Assembly: GCA_964618405.1 (NCBI GenBank)
Contig: CAZUAY010000070.1
Span: 1 to 15,088 of the forward strand
DNA length: 15,088 bases
Reading direction: 5' to 3'
Source: JBBQIY01 sp964618405
Lineage (GTDB): Bacteria; Verrucomicrobiota; Kiritimatiellia; RFP12; UBA3636
The notes below the pieces were generated by a model. It did not search any database, had not been told where the DNA came from, and saw only the letters and a list, made by a program, of their open reading frames with translations. The position numbers and the translations under genes were made by a program. How positions within the stretch are numbered: position 1 is the stretch's first letter; every line of letters begins with the position of its first letter. Positions 5,636 to 14,294 of this stretch are shown piece after piece.

Positions 5636-8600
5636 TCACTCTCCTGTCCCTCTCTGCACCAGCACTGGCCGCCAGATCCCCGCATTGCCTCGTGACGAGT
5701 AGACGCGAATTGTTAAAATATTCCAGTCGTTGGGTTTCAGCCGCTCCGGCGCGACCTCCGCTGTAAAAGGATGGTCCCAAAGGGCATCGACGGTCATCCC
5801 TTCGGATTCGATCGTATGCTCACGGACTTGTTCGCCGTTGACATAGATCCACGCCTGTTTGTCCACTGCGCCGAACAACAAGCGTATTGGCTTGCCCCGC
5901 CAGTCGGGGGGCAGCTTGAATCGCGTACGGTACCAGCCTGTGCCCAGATAATCGCCCACGGTCGTTTCGGCCCAGAAGGCCGGCACGACAATCGGTATCC
6001 AGCGACCCACCGGCTCGATCGCAGACCAAGTGCTTTTGACACCGATCTCCATCGGATCAGCCTGAAACTGCCAGGGTTCGGTCAACGGCACGGTGTTCTT
6101 CAGCTTGCGCCATTCCTCGGGAATTTCGAACGTCTCTTGATAGATCGTTTCCCGCAGTTGACGGATCGGGTGCTTGGCGACACCTGCCAGTCCATCGGCA
6201 TCCGAAAAAAGGATCGCGCCGAAGGTGTCCGGTTCGTCGATGCGTCGGGTGGGAGACCAGACTGCGGCTTCGACCGGGCCGTCGCCCACAACATGCGTTC
6301 GGCCGAAGTTGCCATGCCAGACTGTGCCTTCAACCGGCGGATCGACCGCCAGCGCGGCGAAAGGAATCGAGACCAGTGCCACCCAACGCCCGGTAACCGG
6401 ATCGCGCTGCGTTTCGTAGCGCCAGTCGGCACTCCAGGCCGGATCGTTCTTTCCGAACAGGGGATGTACCGTGTCGGTGATGAACCCGCGGGCGGCATCG
6501 TAGCGCGGCTCGGGATCGGGCCCTACGACGAACCGGTAGAATCGTTCACGTGCGCCAAAGGGGTCGAGCACAATGTCCAGTGCTTCACGGTCGGCTGTGT
6601 TGCCGTCGTCGGGAATCGGAGCGAAGGCCTTTCGTGCTGGCGGTAAGTCCGCTTCGAAACGCAGATAGAGTCGTTCGCGGTCGTACCGCGCCTGAACGCT
6701 CGTCTGCTGCGTCAGGCTTGCGCGAATGCCGGTTGGCGGCTGCATCCGCGAGGCGGGTACATCGGCCCAACTGGAATCCATTGCGCCCGGTGTCGACGCG
6801 GTCGGCAGCGCGATCAGTCGGGCAGCATCCGCCGGTGGCGCGGCGCGCATCTCTGCAACATCCCAGTTAAACGGAGCTTCGTTCCACTGCGACGAGACGC
6901 CATGGCCATGGAACGGGCGATGCTCGGGCCACCCGGCCACGATGGTGGTACCTGCTTTGACTGCCTTCGCAAGTGTTTGATAGTACTCCTGCCAACTCGC
7001 CACGGCATCCAGCAGCCGGTCGCGTGCGGCGAGGTCGGGTTGCAGGCGGTAGCCCACATCGGTATTCGCCACCAGGGCGAGATGGCGTAAGTGTTCGAAT
7101 TCGAGCCGCACGAGCGCTAGGCGCGCTTTCACCTTGGCATCCGTCGCCAGACCCTCCGCTTGAGCCAGACGCGCGTCGAGATCCGCCAGCACCGCGGGGG
7201 GATACATGAATGTCAACAAACGCATTCGATCCTGAATATTCTGAATGAAAAGACGCCAGCGCCCGGATGGATCGCGATAACTCCATGGCATATCGCCGTG
7301 AAACTGAAGCGCGTGGTGCAACCGGTCAAAGAACTGCGCCATCGGTGCAGCCGCTTCCACGAAGGCACTCTGGTAGTACTCGCTGAGCAGGTCGACCGGA
7401 CGTTGCGTTTCAGGATCGTCGAACATCCGGCCATAGACGTAGTAGGTCGGTCCTTCCAATCCAAAAGAATGTCCGAAGCCATCCATGAAAATTCCCTTGA
7501 TACCAAAATCGTACAATTCCCGCGCCAACTGTGCCACACGTTGCGGCGATTGATGCGGCATGTAAGCCAACGGTTTGTAAAATCCAAAAATATACTGATA
7601 GGAAATGAAACCCTTCGGCACCCGATAGGGTTTCCAGGAGTTGAGGAACTCGGCGCTGATGTTGCAAAGCAGGATCCCGGTGTTATCCGGGAATTCGTGA
7701 AATGTTTGAGGCGGCTTGATGGTCGGACCATAACAACTGATATAGACGGTTTTGCCGGGCCTATCCTTGAGCAGTCGCTCAGCCAGGTCGCGATTAAGCC
7801 GCCAGAGCTTTTCGCCCCAGTCGTCACCGGTGTCGTACAGAGCCCGGCAGGCATCGCATTGACAGGGTAGAAAAGAGTCCTGATGCCCCAGGAACGTCGC
7901 ATCGAAGCCCATATCCAGGTGCGTCAACATATCCTGATACACCCGCTCTTGAAACCCGGGGTTTGAGATACAGTAACTCGCGGGTCCAGATCCCTCCGTA
8001 TGGCGTTTACCGCCAAGTAATGCAAAGTACTCGGGATGGCTTTCGCCGTAGGTTTCCCGCGTGACGGCCCGAGAGTAGGAATGCGGCGAAAAGTCGAAAT
8101 CGGTGTTCGGCAGAAAATTATTGGCTATCATGTAAAACCCGACTTCATTCAGTCCGTATGCACCCCGCAGCCCAAAGTAACCTTCGAAGAAAAAGCGCAG
8201 CTTCGGTTCGATCCGGCAATCGAGGGTGTTCGGCACGGTGATCGTCGGTGTGTGGAGAAACGCGATTCCAGTATCGCCGTAAGGCGACAGAAAACGAACT
8301 CCAGCATAGTGATACAGGAAGTCCGTCACGCCTTTGGTCGTTCCAAGCCGTGCACCGAGCCGTCGTTGATAAAGCGAATACTCGTCGCCATCAGGGTAGG
8401 GCAGCCAGCGGTCGATGCCGGCGATGATCAGGTCGCGGCCAACGAGCTTGTGAACATAAGCCCACCCTTCCAAGGTGTCGAGTACGATGCCCTGCGCGCG
8501 AGCAAACGCCGTGTCGCCTAGAAAGATGCTGGGTCGGCTGGAATCGCGCTCGCTCTCCGCGACGACGGCGATTGCAAACCCGTTCGTGGCAAAGGTGCGC

Positions 8601-9673
8601 TGCATCAGTGCCGCTGTATCGCGTAACAAGAGTTCCAAGCGTGCGTGCGGGAACGTATCGGGCAGCACGATCTGGTACTCCGTTTTGCCTTCTGCGGCCA
8701 GGATCATCTGGCCACCGCCAGCAAGCGTCAGGCGCACGATGTCTGCCTCGAACGCGCGTCGTTCGCCGTCCGACAGAACCGCACTGGCGAGTCCGATTCC
8801 AGGAGGCTGAGTCAGTGCTTCCCGATAGCAGGCGAGGGCCTCTGCGTTCCGTCCCAGAGCCTCCAGCACACGGCCCTGTGCGCCATTTATTTTTCCGTGC
8901 CAGGCACTGTGCGTCGTTTCCAGAGGAAAGCGTTTTAAAACCTCCATCGCATCCGCCGCCGAGCCGCGTTCCAGCAAAATATCCACCATGGACAAGGCTG
9001 CGGAAGTGGGGTGCCAGCGGTAGTGATCCTTGTCGAGAATCCGTTGGTAGGCGAGCAGCGCCGCTTCGGGTTCATCGCATTTCTTCCAGAGTATGCGGCC
9101 CAATTCGGCTAGCGCCCCGCCACCCCAGTAGCCGGGAGGGATCAGGTCTGCGGCTTGACGCAAGTCGCGCACAGCCGCCTCAGTTCGGTTCAACGCATTG
9201 GCGGCGATGCCGCGCATGCGAAAAGCATTGCCCATGACACTTTCTGCACTGCTGACAATGTCGGGAGAAATCGGCGGAAGATCCGCGAACGCCTTCGCAT
9301 TCACGGTGTTCGTCCAGGTGATGATCTCCTCCTCCGCGTAGGCATCCCAGAGTGCCTGAAACTGTCGCCTCTCACTGAAAAGTTGCATCCGACAGAAGGC
9401 GGCTAAAGGCTCCAACGGGACACGTTCCGCCAAGGCCATCGCTTGCGTCGGGCGCTTGAGCTGCTCGGCGGCCAATGCGGCGCGAACGGTCAGCTCCGAT
9501 TGCCGCGCGGGTGTACCGGCGGCTTCCGCCAGCGACAGAAAGCGGGAGTATGCCGCTTCCAGCTTGCCGTCGGCAGCCAATCGAATCGCAGCCTCCCGTT
9601 CGTCCACAGGATCTGCCGCCAGTACTATGGACGCAGCGACCATGCAAAACCCTAAAAATAGTTGTTTGATCAT
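5636..9673 (-). CDS. large secreted TPR + DUF4838 + CBM9-like + GH2-type sugar-binding protein
   Basis: The 1345-residue protein starts with a signal peptide (MIKQLFLGFCMVAASIVLAA, cleavage near VLA-ADP). Residues about 25-310 are helical repeats of TPR type (for example GRVLEALGRNAEALACYREA). Residues about 320-480 look like the N-terminal domain of alpha-glucuronidase-like proteins (IFLGDTAFARAQGI, GVTDFLYHYAGVRFLSP). A DUF4838-type TIM barrel follows (about 490-800) with SHPEYFALLGGKR, GHQDSFLPCQCDACR (Cys604, 606, 609) and GIKGIFMDGFGHSF. A helical linker (about 800-910), a CBM9-like beta-sandwich (about 955-1155) and a jelly-roll like the sugar-binding domain of GH2 enzymes (about 1195-1340; GTGWYRTRFKLP, AWIYVNGEQV) complete it. 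It is probably periplasmic or outer-surface and acts on a complex polysaccharide, perhaps uronic-acid containing; this is inferred. It starts 35 bases after the propeller gene; GAAGGG lies 11 bases before the ATG. Confidence 0.92.
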   Translation of the reverse strand: MIKQLFLGFCMVAASIVLAADPVDEREAAIRLAADGKLEAAYSRFLSLAEAAGTPARQSELTVRAALAAEQLKRPTQAMALAERVPLEPLAAFCRMQLFSERRQFQALWDAYAEEEIITWTNTVNAKAFADLPPISPDIVSSAESVMGNAFRMRGIAANALNRTEAAVRDLRQAADLIPPGYWGGGALAELGRILWKKCDEPEAALLAYQRILDKDHYRWHPTSAALSMVDILLERGSAADAMEVLKRFPLETTHSAWHGKINGAQGRVLEALGRNAEALACYREALTQPPGIGLASAVLSDGERRAFEADIVRLTLAGGGQMILAAEGKTEYQIVLPDTFPHARLELLLRDTAALMQRTFATNGFAIAVVAESERDSSRPSIFLGDTAFARAQGIVLDTLEGWAYVHKLVGRDLIIAGIDRWLPYPDGDEYSLYQRRLGARLGTTKGVTDFLYHYAGVRFLSPYGDTGIAFLHTPTITVPNTLDCRIEPKLRFFFEGYFGLRGAYGLNEVGFYMIANNFLPNTDFDFSPHSYSRAVTRETYGESHPEYFALLGGKRHTEGSGPASYCISNPGFQERVYQDMLTHLDMGFDATFLGHQDSFLPCQCDACRALYDTGDDWGEKLWRLNRDLAERLLKDRPGKTVYISCYGPTIKPPQTFHEFPDNTGILLCNISAEFLNSWKPYRVPKGFISYQYIFGFYKPLAYMPHQSPQRVAQLARELYDFGIKGIFMDGFGHSFGLEGPTYYVYGRMFDDPETQRPVDLLSEYYQSAFVEAAAPMAQFFDRLHHALQFHGDMPWSYRDPSGRWRLFIQNIQDRMRLLTFMYPPAVLADLDARLAQAEGLATDAKVKARLALVRLEFEHLRHLALVANTDVGYRLQPDLAARDRLLDAVASWQEYYQTLAKAVKAGTTIVAGWPEHRPFHGHGVSSQWNEAPFNWDVAEMRAAPPADAARLIALPTASTPGAMDSSWADVPASRMQPPTGIRASLTQQTSVQARYDRERLYLRFEADLPPARKAFAPIPDDGNTADREALDIVLDPFGARERFYRFVVGPDPEPRYDAARGFITDTVHPLFGKNDPAWSADWRYETQRDPVTGRWVALVSIPFAALAVDPPVEGTVWHGNFGRTHVVGDGPVEAAVWSPTRRIDEPDTFGAILFSDADGLAGVAKHPIRQLRETIYQETFEIPEEWRKLKNTVPLTEPWQFQADPMEIGVKSTWSAIEPVGRWIPIVVPAFWAETTVGDYLGTGWYRTRFKLPPDWRGKPIRLLFGAVDKQAWIYVNGEQVREHTIESEGMTVDALWDHPFTAEVAPERLKPNDWNILTIRVYSSRGNAGIWRPVLVQRGTGE

Positions 9674-9690
9674 GCGTTTTATTTCCCTTC

Positions 9691-9704
9691 TGGTTCGTGA
9701 ACCA
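9691..9704. promoter_or_regulatory. inverted repeat in the gap before the DUF4838 gene
   Basis: TGGTTC GT GAACCA has perfect 6-base arms with a 2-base centre. It fills much of the 35-base gap between the stop at 9709 and the start at 9673, and directly abuts the GAAGGG ribosome-binding site (9685-9690). It is a candidate operator or RNA hairpin; no T tract follows it, so it is not a standard terminator. Confidence 0.4.
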
Positions 9705-9708
9705 TGCT

Positions 9709-11145
9709 TTAGTCTTTTCGATCTTTGACAAAGTCAATTGCATACAAGTCCGCGTTAAATAGTTCGAACTGTAACTGGATTGATTTGCCGTGCAGTTGGC
9801 GGAGGTCTGCCTTCCAGAACAAGGGAATGTCTAGATGATCTCCCCGAATCATGGCGCAGTCTTCCAAAGTAAATCCCCGATAGACGGGCACCGGATGTTG
9901 CGAAGTCGTTAGGGTCTGCTCCGGGGTACCCCCATCTGCTGCCAAGATTGCGCAGCGCACGAATCCGGAAGCTCCCGTACGAACATTCAAGAGAATGCGG
10001 TCGGCATCCAGATTAAAGTCGAGTGTAAAGAATTCGCCGCGATCTTTCGCGTAAAGCGAAACAAAGCCATCCTCCCGCGATACGGCACGCAGAATTTTGC
10101 GAGGTGTGCGCGGGCCTTTCTGATTGTGTCCTTCGGGAGCGACATTGAGATAGGTCGACCATTCACCGGGTGCCGTTCGCAGAATCCCTGCGCAGGCATA
10201 CAGGGTGCGGTAAGGTGATGGGAATGGGGGCGTGTCGTCAACCCAGGCATCGCGTCCCAGCGGGCGGTGCCAGATCCGTCCATTGCGGCTAATCGCCAGA
10301 TGCACATCGACGGTGTCCTGCGTGCGGTGATAAACGGAGAAGCGCATCAGATGGGCACCCACGGCTCCCGGCCAGCGGCTGTACCCGTTGGTGTAATAGT
10401 CCCAGTCTGGAGGTTCGAGAGGAGTCGATGTGAAAATAGGTTCGGAAGGTGGAAAGTGGAGGAAGTCCGATGATTCCGCCCGGTTGATTCCGCGGTGTCC
10501 CGCAAAGCCCGCCTGACGGGTAAACACCACGTATTTCTTCAGCTCTTCATCGTATGCACAGATGTTTTGGGTGTCAGCGCGGTTTTTTAAAATAACAGGA
10601 TCGCCAGGAAGAGGATTCCAAACGAGCCCATCCGCAGAGACCGCTCCATACAGGGCCAGCGCATCTCTGGATTCACAGGAACTGACCATTTTGTAGCGTT
10701 CTGAAGGCGGCGCGGACGGATCGATAAACACATGGTGCGACTGCTCAACACCGCCGCGTGAGGGCAACGCGACGAGGTTGTTCTGTATCGAACCCTCATG
10801 TTTGGTAAGACCCAGAATAGGTTTGCTCCACTGTACCCCATCTTGAGACTCGGCATAACCTAGCGCGACGTCGCCCTTCAACGGCACGTGATACCAGCAA
10901 CGGAACCGTCCCCCGTCTTCCAGAAACGTCGTCCATGCATGAACTCCACGGGATTCCCATGGGTGTTCCGCCGCCAGCACTGCATCGGGGTCTAACCTCG
11001 GTTTATGCGCCCGAATCTCGATTCCGTAGGGCATTAAAAACCCAAAGGGCAGGTCGCGCCCTTGTTGATCCGCTCCATATCCCGGCCAGATCCCCTCCCA
11101 GTCAATGAAGACCCATTTACCTTGACCTAAACGATAAGAAGACAT
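9709..11145 (-). CDS. five-bladed beta-propeller glycoside-hydrolase-like protein
   Basis: The 478-residue protein has no signal peptide, so it is probably cytoplasmic. The first 350 residues show the repeated blade pattern of the GH32/GH43/GH68 superfamily: RFRCWYHVPL, GYAESQDGVQWSKP, VSADGLVWNPLPGDPV, the DTQNICAYDEELKKYVVF segment (191-208), and ISRNGRIWHRP. The last ~120 residues form a beta-sandwich (RILLNVRTGASGFVRCAIL ... FELFNADLYAIDF). Proteins of this layout are common in carbohydrate gene clusters of the PVC group; most are uncharacterised. Acidic residues at blade starts (Asp191 in DTQN, Glu224 in AESSDF) are candidate functional positions, by analogy only. The start is supported by CGGAG eight bases upstream. 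The neighbouring gene at 11263-12664 is a paralogue; both end in a similar NADLYAIDF/DADIYSFRF strand. Confidence 0.88.
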   Translation of the reverse strand: MSSYRLGQGKWVFIDWEGIWPGYGADQQGRDLPFGFLMPYGIEIRAHKPRLDPDAVLAAEHPWESRGVHAWTTFLEDGGRFRCWYHVPLKGDVALGYAESQDGVQWSKPILGLTKHEGSIQNNLVALPSRGGVEQSHHVFIDPSAPPSERYKMVSSCESRDALALYGAVSADGLVWNPLPGDPVILKNRADTQNICAYDEELKKYVVFTRQAGFAGHRGINRAESSDFLHFPPSEPIFTSTPLEPPDWDYYTNGYSRWPGAVGAHLMRFSVYHRTQDTVDVHLAISRNGRIWHRPLGRDAWVDDTPPFPSPYRTLYACAGILRTAPGEWSTYLNVAPEGHNQKGPRTPRKILRAVSREDGFVSLYAKDRGEFFTLDFNLDADRILLNVRTGASGFVRCAILAADGGTPEQTLTTSQHPVPVYRGFTLEDCAMIRGDHLDIPLFWKADLRQLHGKSIQLQFELFNADLYAIDFVKDRKD

Positions 11146-11164
11146 CTACGAACTCCGTGTTTTT

Positions 11165-11201
11165 AACCATTCACAGTCTGTAATAAAAAAACCGTTCACA
11201 G
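11165..11201. repeat. 12-base direct repeat pair in the gap between the propeller genes
   Basis: AACCATTCACAG at 11165-11176 and AACCGTTCACAG at 11190-11201 agree at 11 of 12 bases, with starts 25 bases apart. On the minus strand they read CTGTGAAYGGTT. They lie in the A/T-rich 117-base gap before the gene starting at 11145, so a binding site for a regulator is possible. The copy nearer the upstream gene also lies in a weak hairpin followed by seven T on the minus strand, so a weak terminator is the alternative. Confidence 0.35.
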
Positions 11202-11262
11202 CGTTTTTAAAATTTTTAATCTTTTGCAAGAGCCTCGTCTGACGTATAACTCGCATGGCTTC

Positions 11263-12664
11263 CTACCCACCGTTTGCAAACCGGAACGAATAGATATCTG
11301 CGTCGGCCATTGAAAATTTCAACCGTACAGGTTGACCAGCCAGTTTGCCGAGTTCCGGGTTATCTTTCCAGGCAACCTGATGTTCGAGGGTGTCACCCCA
11401 AATGTCCAAGCAGTTGTTCAATTCAAATCCCTTGATCGGTTGCTGATCCGGTGTCTGAAGTTCAACCCGGATCGAACCGGCCGCGGCTGTGGAGCAATTC
11501 AACAAGAGCCGGTTGCCTGCAAAAGTCAGCGTAGGCGTAAGCAGTTCGCCTCCGCTCATGGGTGCATTAACGGAGACGAATCCGTCCACGCGCAACGAGA
11601 AACGTCGCGTGTGGCATTGTGCCCCCTCGTAATATCCCTCGGTGGAGTAGATCGACCATTCGCTCGGCGCTCCCGGCAGATCGGAGGGCGTTTCAATAAT
11701 ACCGTTCCAGATGTAGTTGCTGCGGTTGCCCCAGCGTTCGCGATTCAATCCGGGGCGCAGCAGCGCCTCGTTCCAACGCTGGAACGTGAGTCCGTCGCGG
11801 CTGGACATGAGCAGACCTTCGACAATTTGTCCGCGCTCGGGTAGGAAGCGGGTGGGGAGTCCGATCAGCAGGTGCGGTGCTCCCGGACAGGGCATGACCT
11901 GGATTGGTATATAATTCCTCCGACGGCGCACCGGAGTAATCGAGCCACTTTCCCTTCGTCCACTTGATGAAATCAGGCGAGGTCGCCATCTTGACTTCCC
12001 GCACACCTTGTTCGCCTCCCCCCTTGCTACCGCTGGGGCCGTCCTTAGATGTACATCCTTTGAAATCACGGTAATAAGCCCGGTACAGGCCGTGCGCCTC
12101 ATCCCAGAATGCTAGATTTTGCGAATCAAAAAAGCCATCCATAATCACCGGTTTTTTTGTGATCGGTTTCCAGTGGATGCCGTCGTGGGAACCGTAAGCG
12201 ATCAGGCCGCTTCTGCTCCCGCCCAGTGCTTTGTAGCGCTGGTCTTCCGGGCAACCGGGGCGGGTATCTTTAAACGGTGCAAAATTATGCCGCGCAGCAC
12301 CATCATGCACAATGTTGTTCAGCGTAGACCCCTGAAACGATACCGTGTGTAGAGCGGGCTTGCGCCACTGGATACCATCATCACTTTCGGCCATGCAGGC
12401 GAATTGATGTCCGTCCGATCCGCCGCCGATGCGCGGATTGCTCTGCGAGCCACGGTAGTACGCCCGTACACCCGATCCATCATGGAAAAAAGTGAAATAG
12501 CAGCAGGTATTGCCTTCCCACGCACGATCATGAATCATGGCAATTTCGCGCGGTTGTGGAGCGTGCAGAATGCGCCGAGCGCCGCCGGTCAGGGCTGCAA
12601 CCATTAAATCATCAACAAACAACTCCCGTCGCGAACCAATTTCAACAATGCTGTTATTTTGCAT
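11263..12664 (-). pseudogene. beta-propeller glycoside-hydrolase-like gene with a single-base frameshift
   Basis: Two minus-strand frames form one protein of about 466 residues, close to the 478 of its neighbour and paralogue. The first 254 codons (12664 down to 11903) encode SRRELFVDDLMVAAL, GVRAYYRG, ESDDGIQWRKP, YGSHDGIHWKPI, DSQNLAFWDEAHGLYRAYYR and end in GAPSEELYTN. The rest (11901 down to 11263, 212 codons) begins QVMPCPGAPHLLIG and continues with MSSRDGLTFQRWNEAL and a C-terminal sandwich (GNRLLLNCSTAAAGSIRVEL ... DADIYSFRF). Dropping one C of the CC pair at 11901-11902 restores the frame. The intact paralogue has DYYTNGYSRWPGAVGAHLM at the same place, which supports the join. No signal peptide. 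GGAGG lies five bases before the ATG. No slippery heptamer is seen, so this is a sequencing error or a recent mutation rather than programmed frameshifting. Confidence 0.85.
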
Positions 12665-12686
12665 GATGTCCTCCTTCTTATCGCCG

Positions 12687-12715
12687 AATATCCAAGTTTA
12701 AAAACGTATTGCTAA
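12687..12715 (-). promoter_or_regulatory. weak sigma70-like promoter candidate
   Basis: On the minus strand TTAGCA (12710-12715) and GATATT (12687-12692) are 17 bases apart; each box matches the consensus at four of six positions. It would start transcription about 15 bases before the ATG of the frameshifted propeller gene, in the 134-base gap that is the longest in the cluster. Matches of this quality are common by chance. Confidence 0.2.
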
Positions 12716-12798
12716 CGGTGTACGGTATGTACTCACTCACTTAGGGATCTTCGCGCCGTTCGTTAATTCTAAAATGGTCTAGATCTGTACTTTTTGGC

Positions 12799-14223
12799 TT
12801 ACCGAATCGTGATCAGTAAGCCTTGATAAATGCGCTCGTAACAGCCCATGTCGACTTGGCCAATTATCCTGTCGATTCGCGGATTGCCGTCAAGGTCAAC
12901 AGCGCGCGTCATCCAAGTTTGATTGGTTCCCGTGTTGAAGCAGGGCGAGTCCTTGGCGAGACGAAAATCCCGTCCCGCGAAATCGACGAATTTCGGGTCA
13001 TTGGTGATGCTATTGGGTCCCCACACGTAAGCAGGCAGCGCAGGCGGCGTTAACCCTCGAATGCCCGTATAATTATTAGTGGAAACGGAAGAGTGGACAA
13101 AGTGGCTCACCGATGTTCCTCCGAGGAAGACCTCGATGGCGCTATTCGATCGCACGATGCAGTTGTACATGAGAACGCAGTCAGTTCCAGATCGACAGTG
13201 TACGCCCGCGCCATAGCTACCGGACGGAGATGAATTGCTGACCACCGTGCAGTTATACATCTCGAGTGGCACCTGAGTCTTCTGATTGTAGATGCCGCCG
13301 CCAGACGTAGCGGCATAGTTTCCAACGAGCAGACAATTCCACATCCGTACGCCGCCGGGCCAGTTGTGGATTGCGCCTCCCCCGTAGCCCGCGTCGACAC
13401 CCGGAGAGGCCCGGTTGCTCCGGAACACGCAGTTGGTCAGGTTAAATTGGTTTGCGCCGCTCTGTCTGAAGTTGATTCCGCCACCGCGTGCCGCCGAGTT
13501 ACTTTCGAACAGACTGTTCACAAAATATCCGCCGGAACCAGCCGTGCTGCCCACATTGGCGGTGTTGATGTAGGCTCCACCGCCCTCGCCCCAGACTTTG
13601 GGGTCGGACTCATGCGACAGAGCTTTATTATTCCTCAGGGTGCAGTCGGTCATCAGCACGGAGAATGGATTCGCACGGTAAGCATAGAGACCGCCACCCA
13701 GAGACGTGGTGCCCGGGGCTACAATATTGTCACGAATAATACAATTGTTGATATGGAGACGCGGCCAGGATGCATCTACGGAAATTCCGCCGCCCTGATT
13801 GGTGGCAAAGCAGTTGGCGATGGTAAATCCGTCGAGCGTAAAACCTTCTTCTGTGGTATAAACCACAGCGATGCCGCGGTTGGTTCCGGCTCCATCAATG
13901 ATCGTATCTGCCGGGTTTCCACTTACGCTGCGCAAGCTTAGCGATTTGGTGATATAAACCACGTTCGATCCGAGGTAGTTGATCGCGTTGGGTGGTAGCG
14001 TGTAGGTTCCCGCCTCGACCCATACCGTGGCACCATTGGTCGCCGCCGTGACGGCATCCTGAATGTTACTAGCCGCGGTGCTCCAGCTTGTGAAGGGTGG
14101 GGTATCTGTGTTGACGCCATTGCGCGCGACATAGTAGTCGGCCTGCGCAATGCCAACTGCGGCCATTGTGAAGACGATGATGCTATGCGAGAGGTTTCTT
14201 TTGTGACAATTGATTGTTTTCAT
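12799..14223 (-). CDS. secreted parallel beta-helix protein A (choice-of-anchor-Q type)
   Basis: The 474-residue protein begins with a basic stretch and a hydrophobic signal segment (SIIVFTMAAVGIAQA, cleavage near AQA-DYY). Then come SWSTAASNIQDAVTAATNGA, and a right-handed parallel beta-helix (about 90-390) with regular turns such as LHINNCIIRDNIVAP, FVNSLFESNSAARGGGI, NLTNCVFRSNRAS and MYNCTVVSNSSP. The C-terminus has SPCFNTGTNQTW and DLDGNPRIDR...GQVDMGCYE, then a short tail ending ITIR. It is a paralogue of the protein at 4172-5542, and the DNA of the last part is far more alike than the middle. It is probably exported and acts on, or sticks to, a polysaccharide; no active-site residue can be named. 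No good Shine-Dalgarno sequence is visible before the ATG, unlike most other genes here. Confidence 0.9.
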   Translation of the reverse strand: MKTINCHKRNLSHSIIVFTMAAVGIAQADYYVARNGVNTDTPPFTSWSTAASNIQDAVTAATNGATVWVEAGTYTLPPNAINYLGSNVVYITKSLSLRSVSGNPADTIIDGAGTNRGIAVVYTTEEGFTLDGFTIANCFATNQGGGISVDASWPRLHINNCIIRDNIVAPGTTSLGGGLYAYRANPFSVLMTDCTLRNNKALSHESDPKVWGEGGGAYINTANVGSTAGSGGYFVNSLFESNSAARGGGINFRQSGANQFNLTNCVFRSNRASPGVDAGYGGGAIHNWPGGVRMWNCLLVGNYAATSGGGIYNQKTQVPLEMYNCTVVSNSSPSGSYGAGVHCRSGTDCVLMYNCIVRSNSAIEVFLGGTSVSHFVHSSVSTNNYTGIRGLTPPALPAYVWGPNSITNDPKFVDFAGRDFRLAKDSPCFNTGTNQTWMTRAVDLDGNPRIDRIIGQVDMGCYERIYQGLLITIR

Positions 14224-14294
14224 GAGTTTGTCTTTCTGTTTGAAGAGGGTAAAGTCCCCTAACGGTAACGAGCTGTCCAGGGGGCCGGCTGGAA

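Noticed and set aside
5771..6646. 291-codon plus-strand open frame
   Set aside because: It lies fully antisense to the 1345-residue gene in a GC-rich part; long antisense frames are expected there and its product is not protein-like.
7160..7870. 236-codon plus-strand open frame
   Set aside because: Also antisense to the DUF4838 barrel region and without independent support.
11890..11910. Programmed ribosomal frameshift joining the two propeller halves
   Set aside because: There is no slippery heptamer; only a CC pair is present, and the paralogue needs no shift.
14276..14293. TCCAG/CTGGA hairpin after the CBM9-like gene as a terminator
   Set aside because: Short stem and no T tract on the minus strand.
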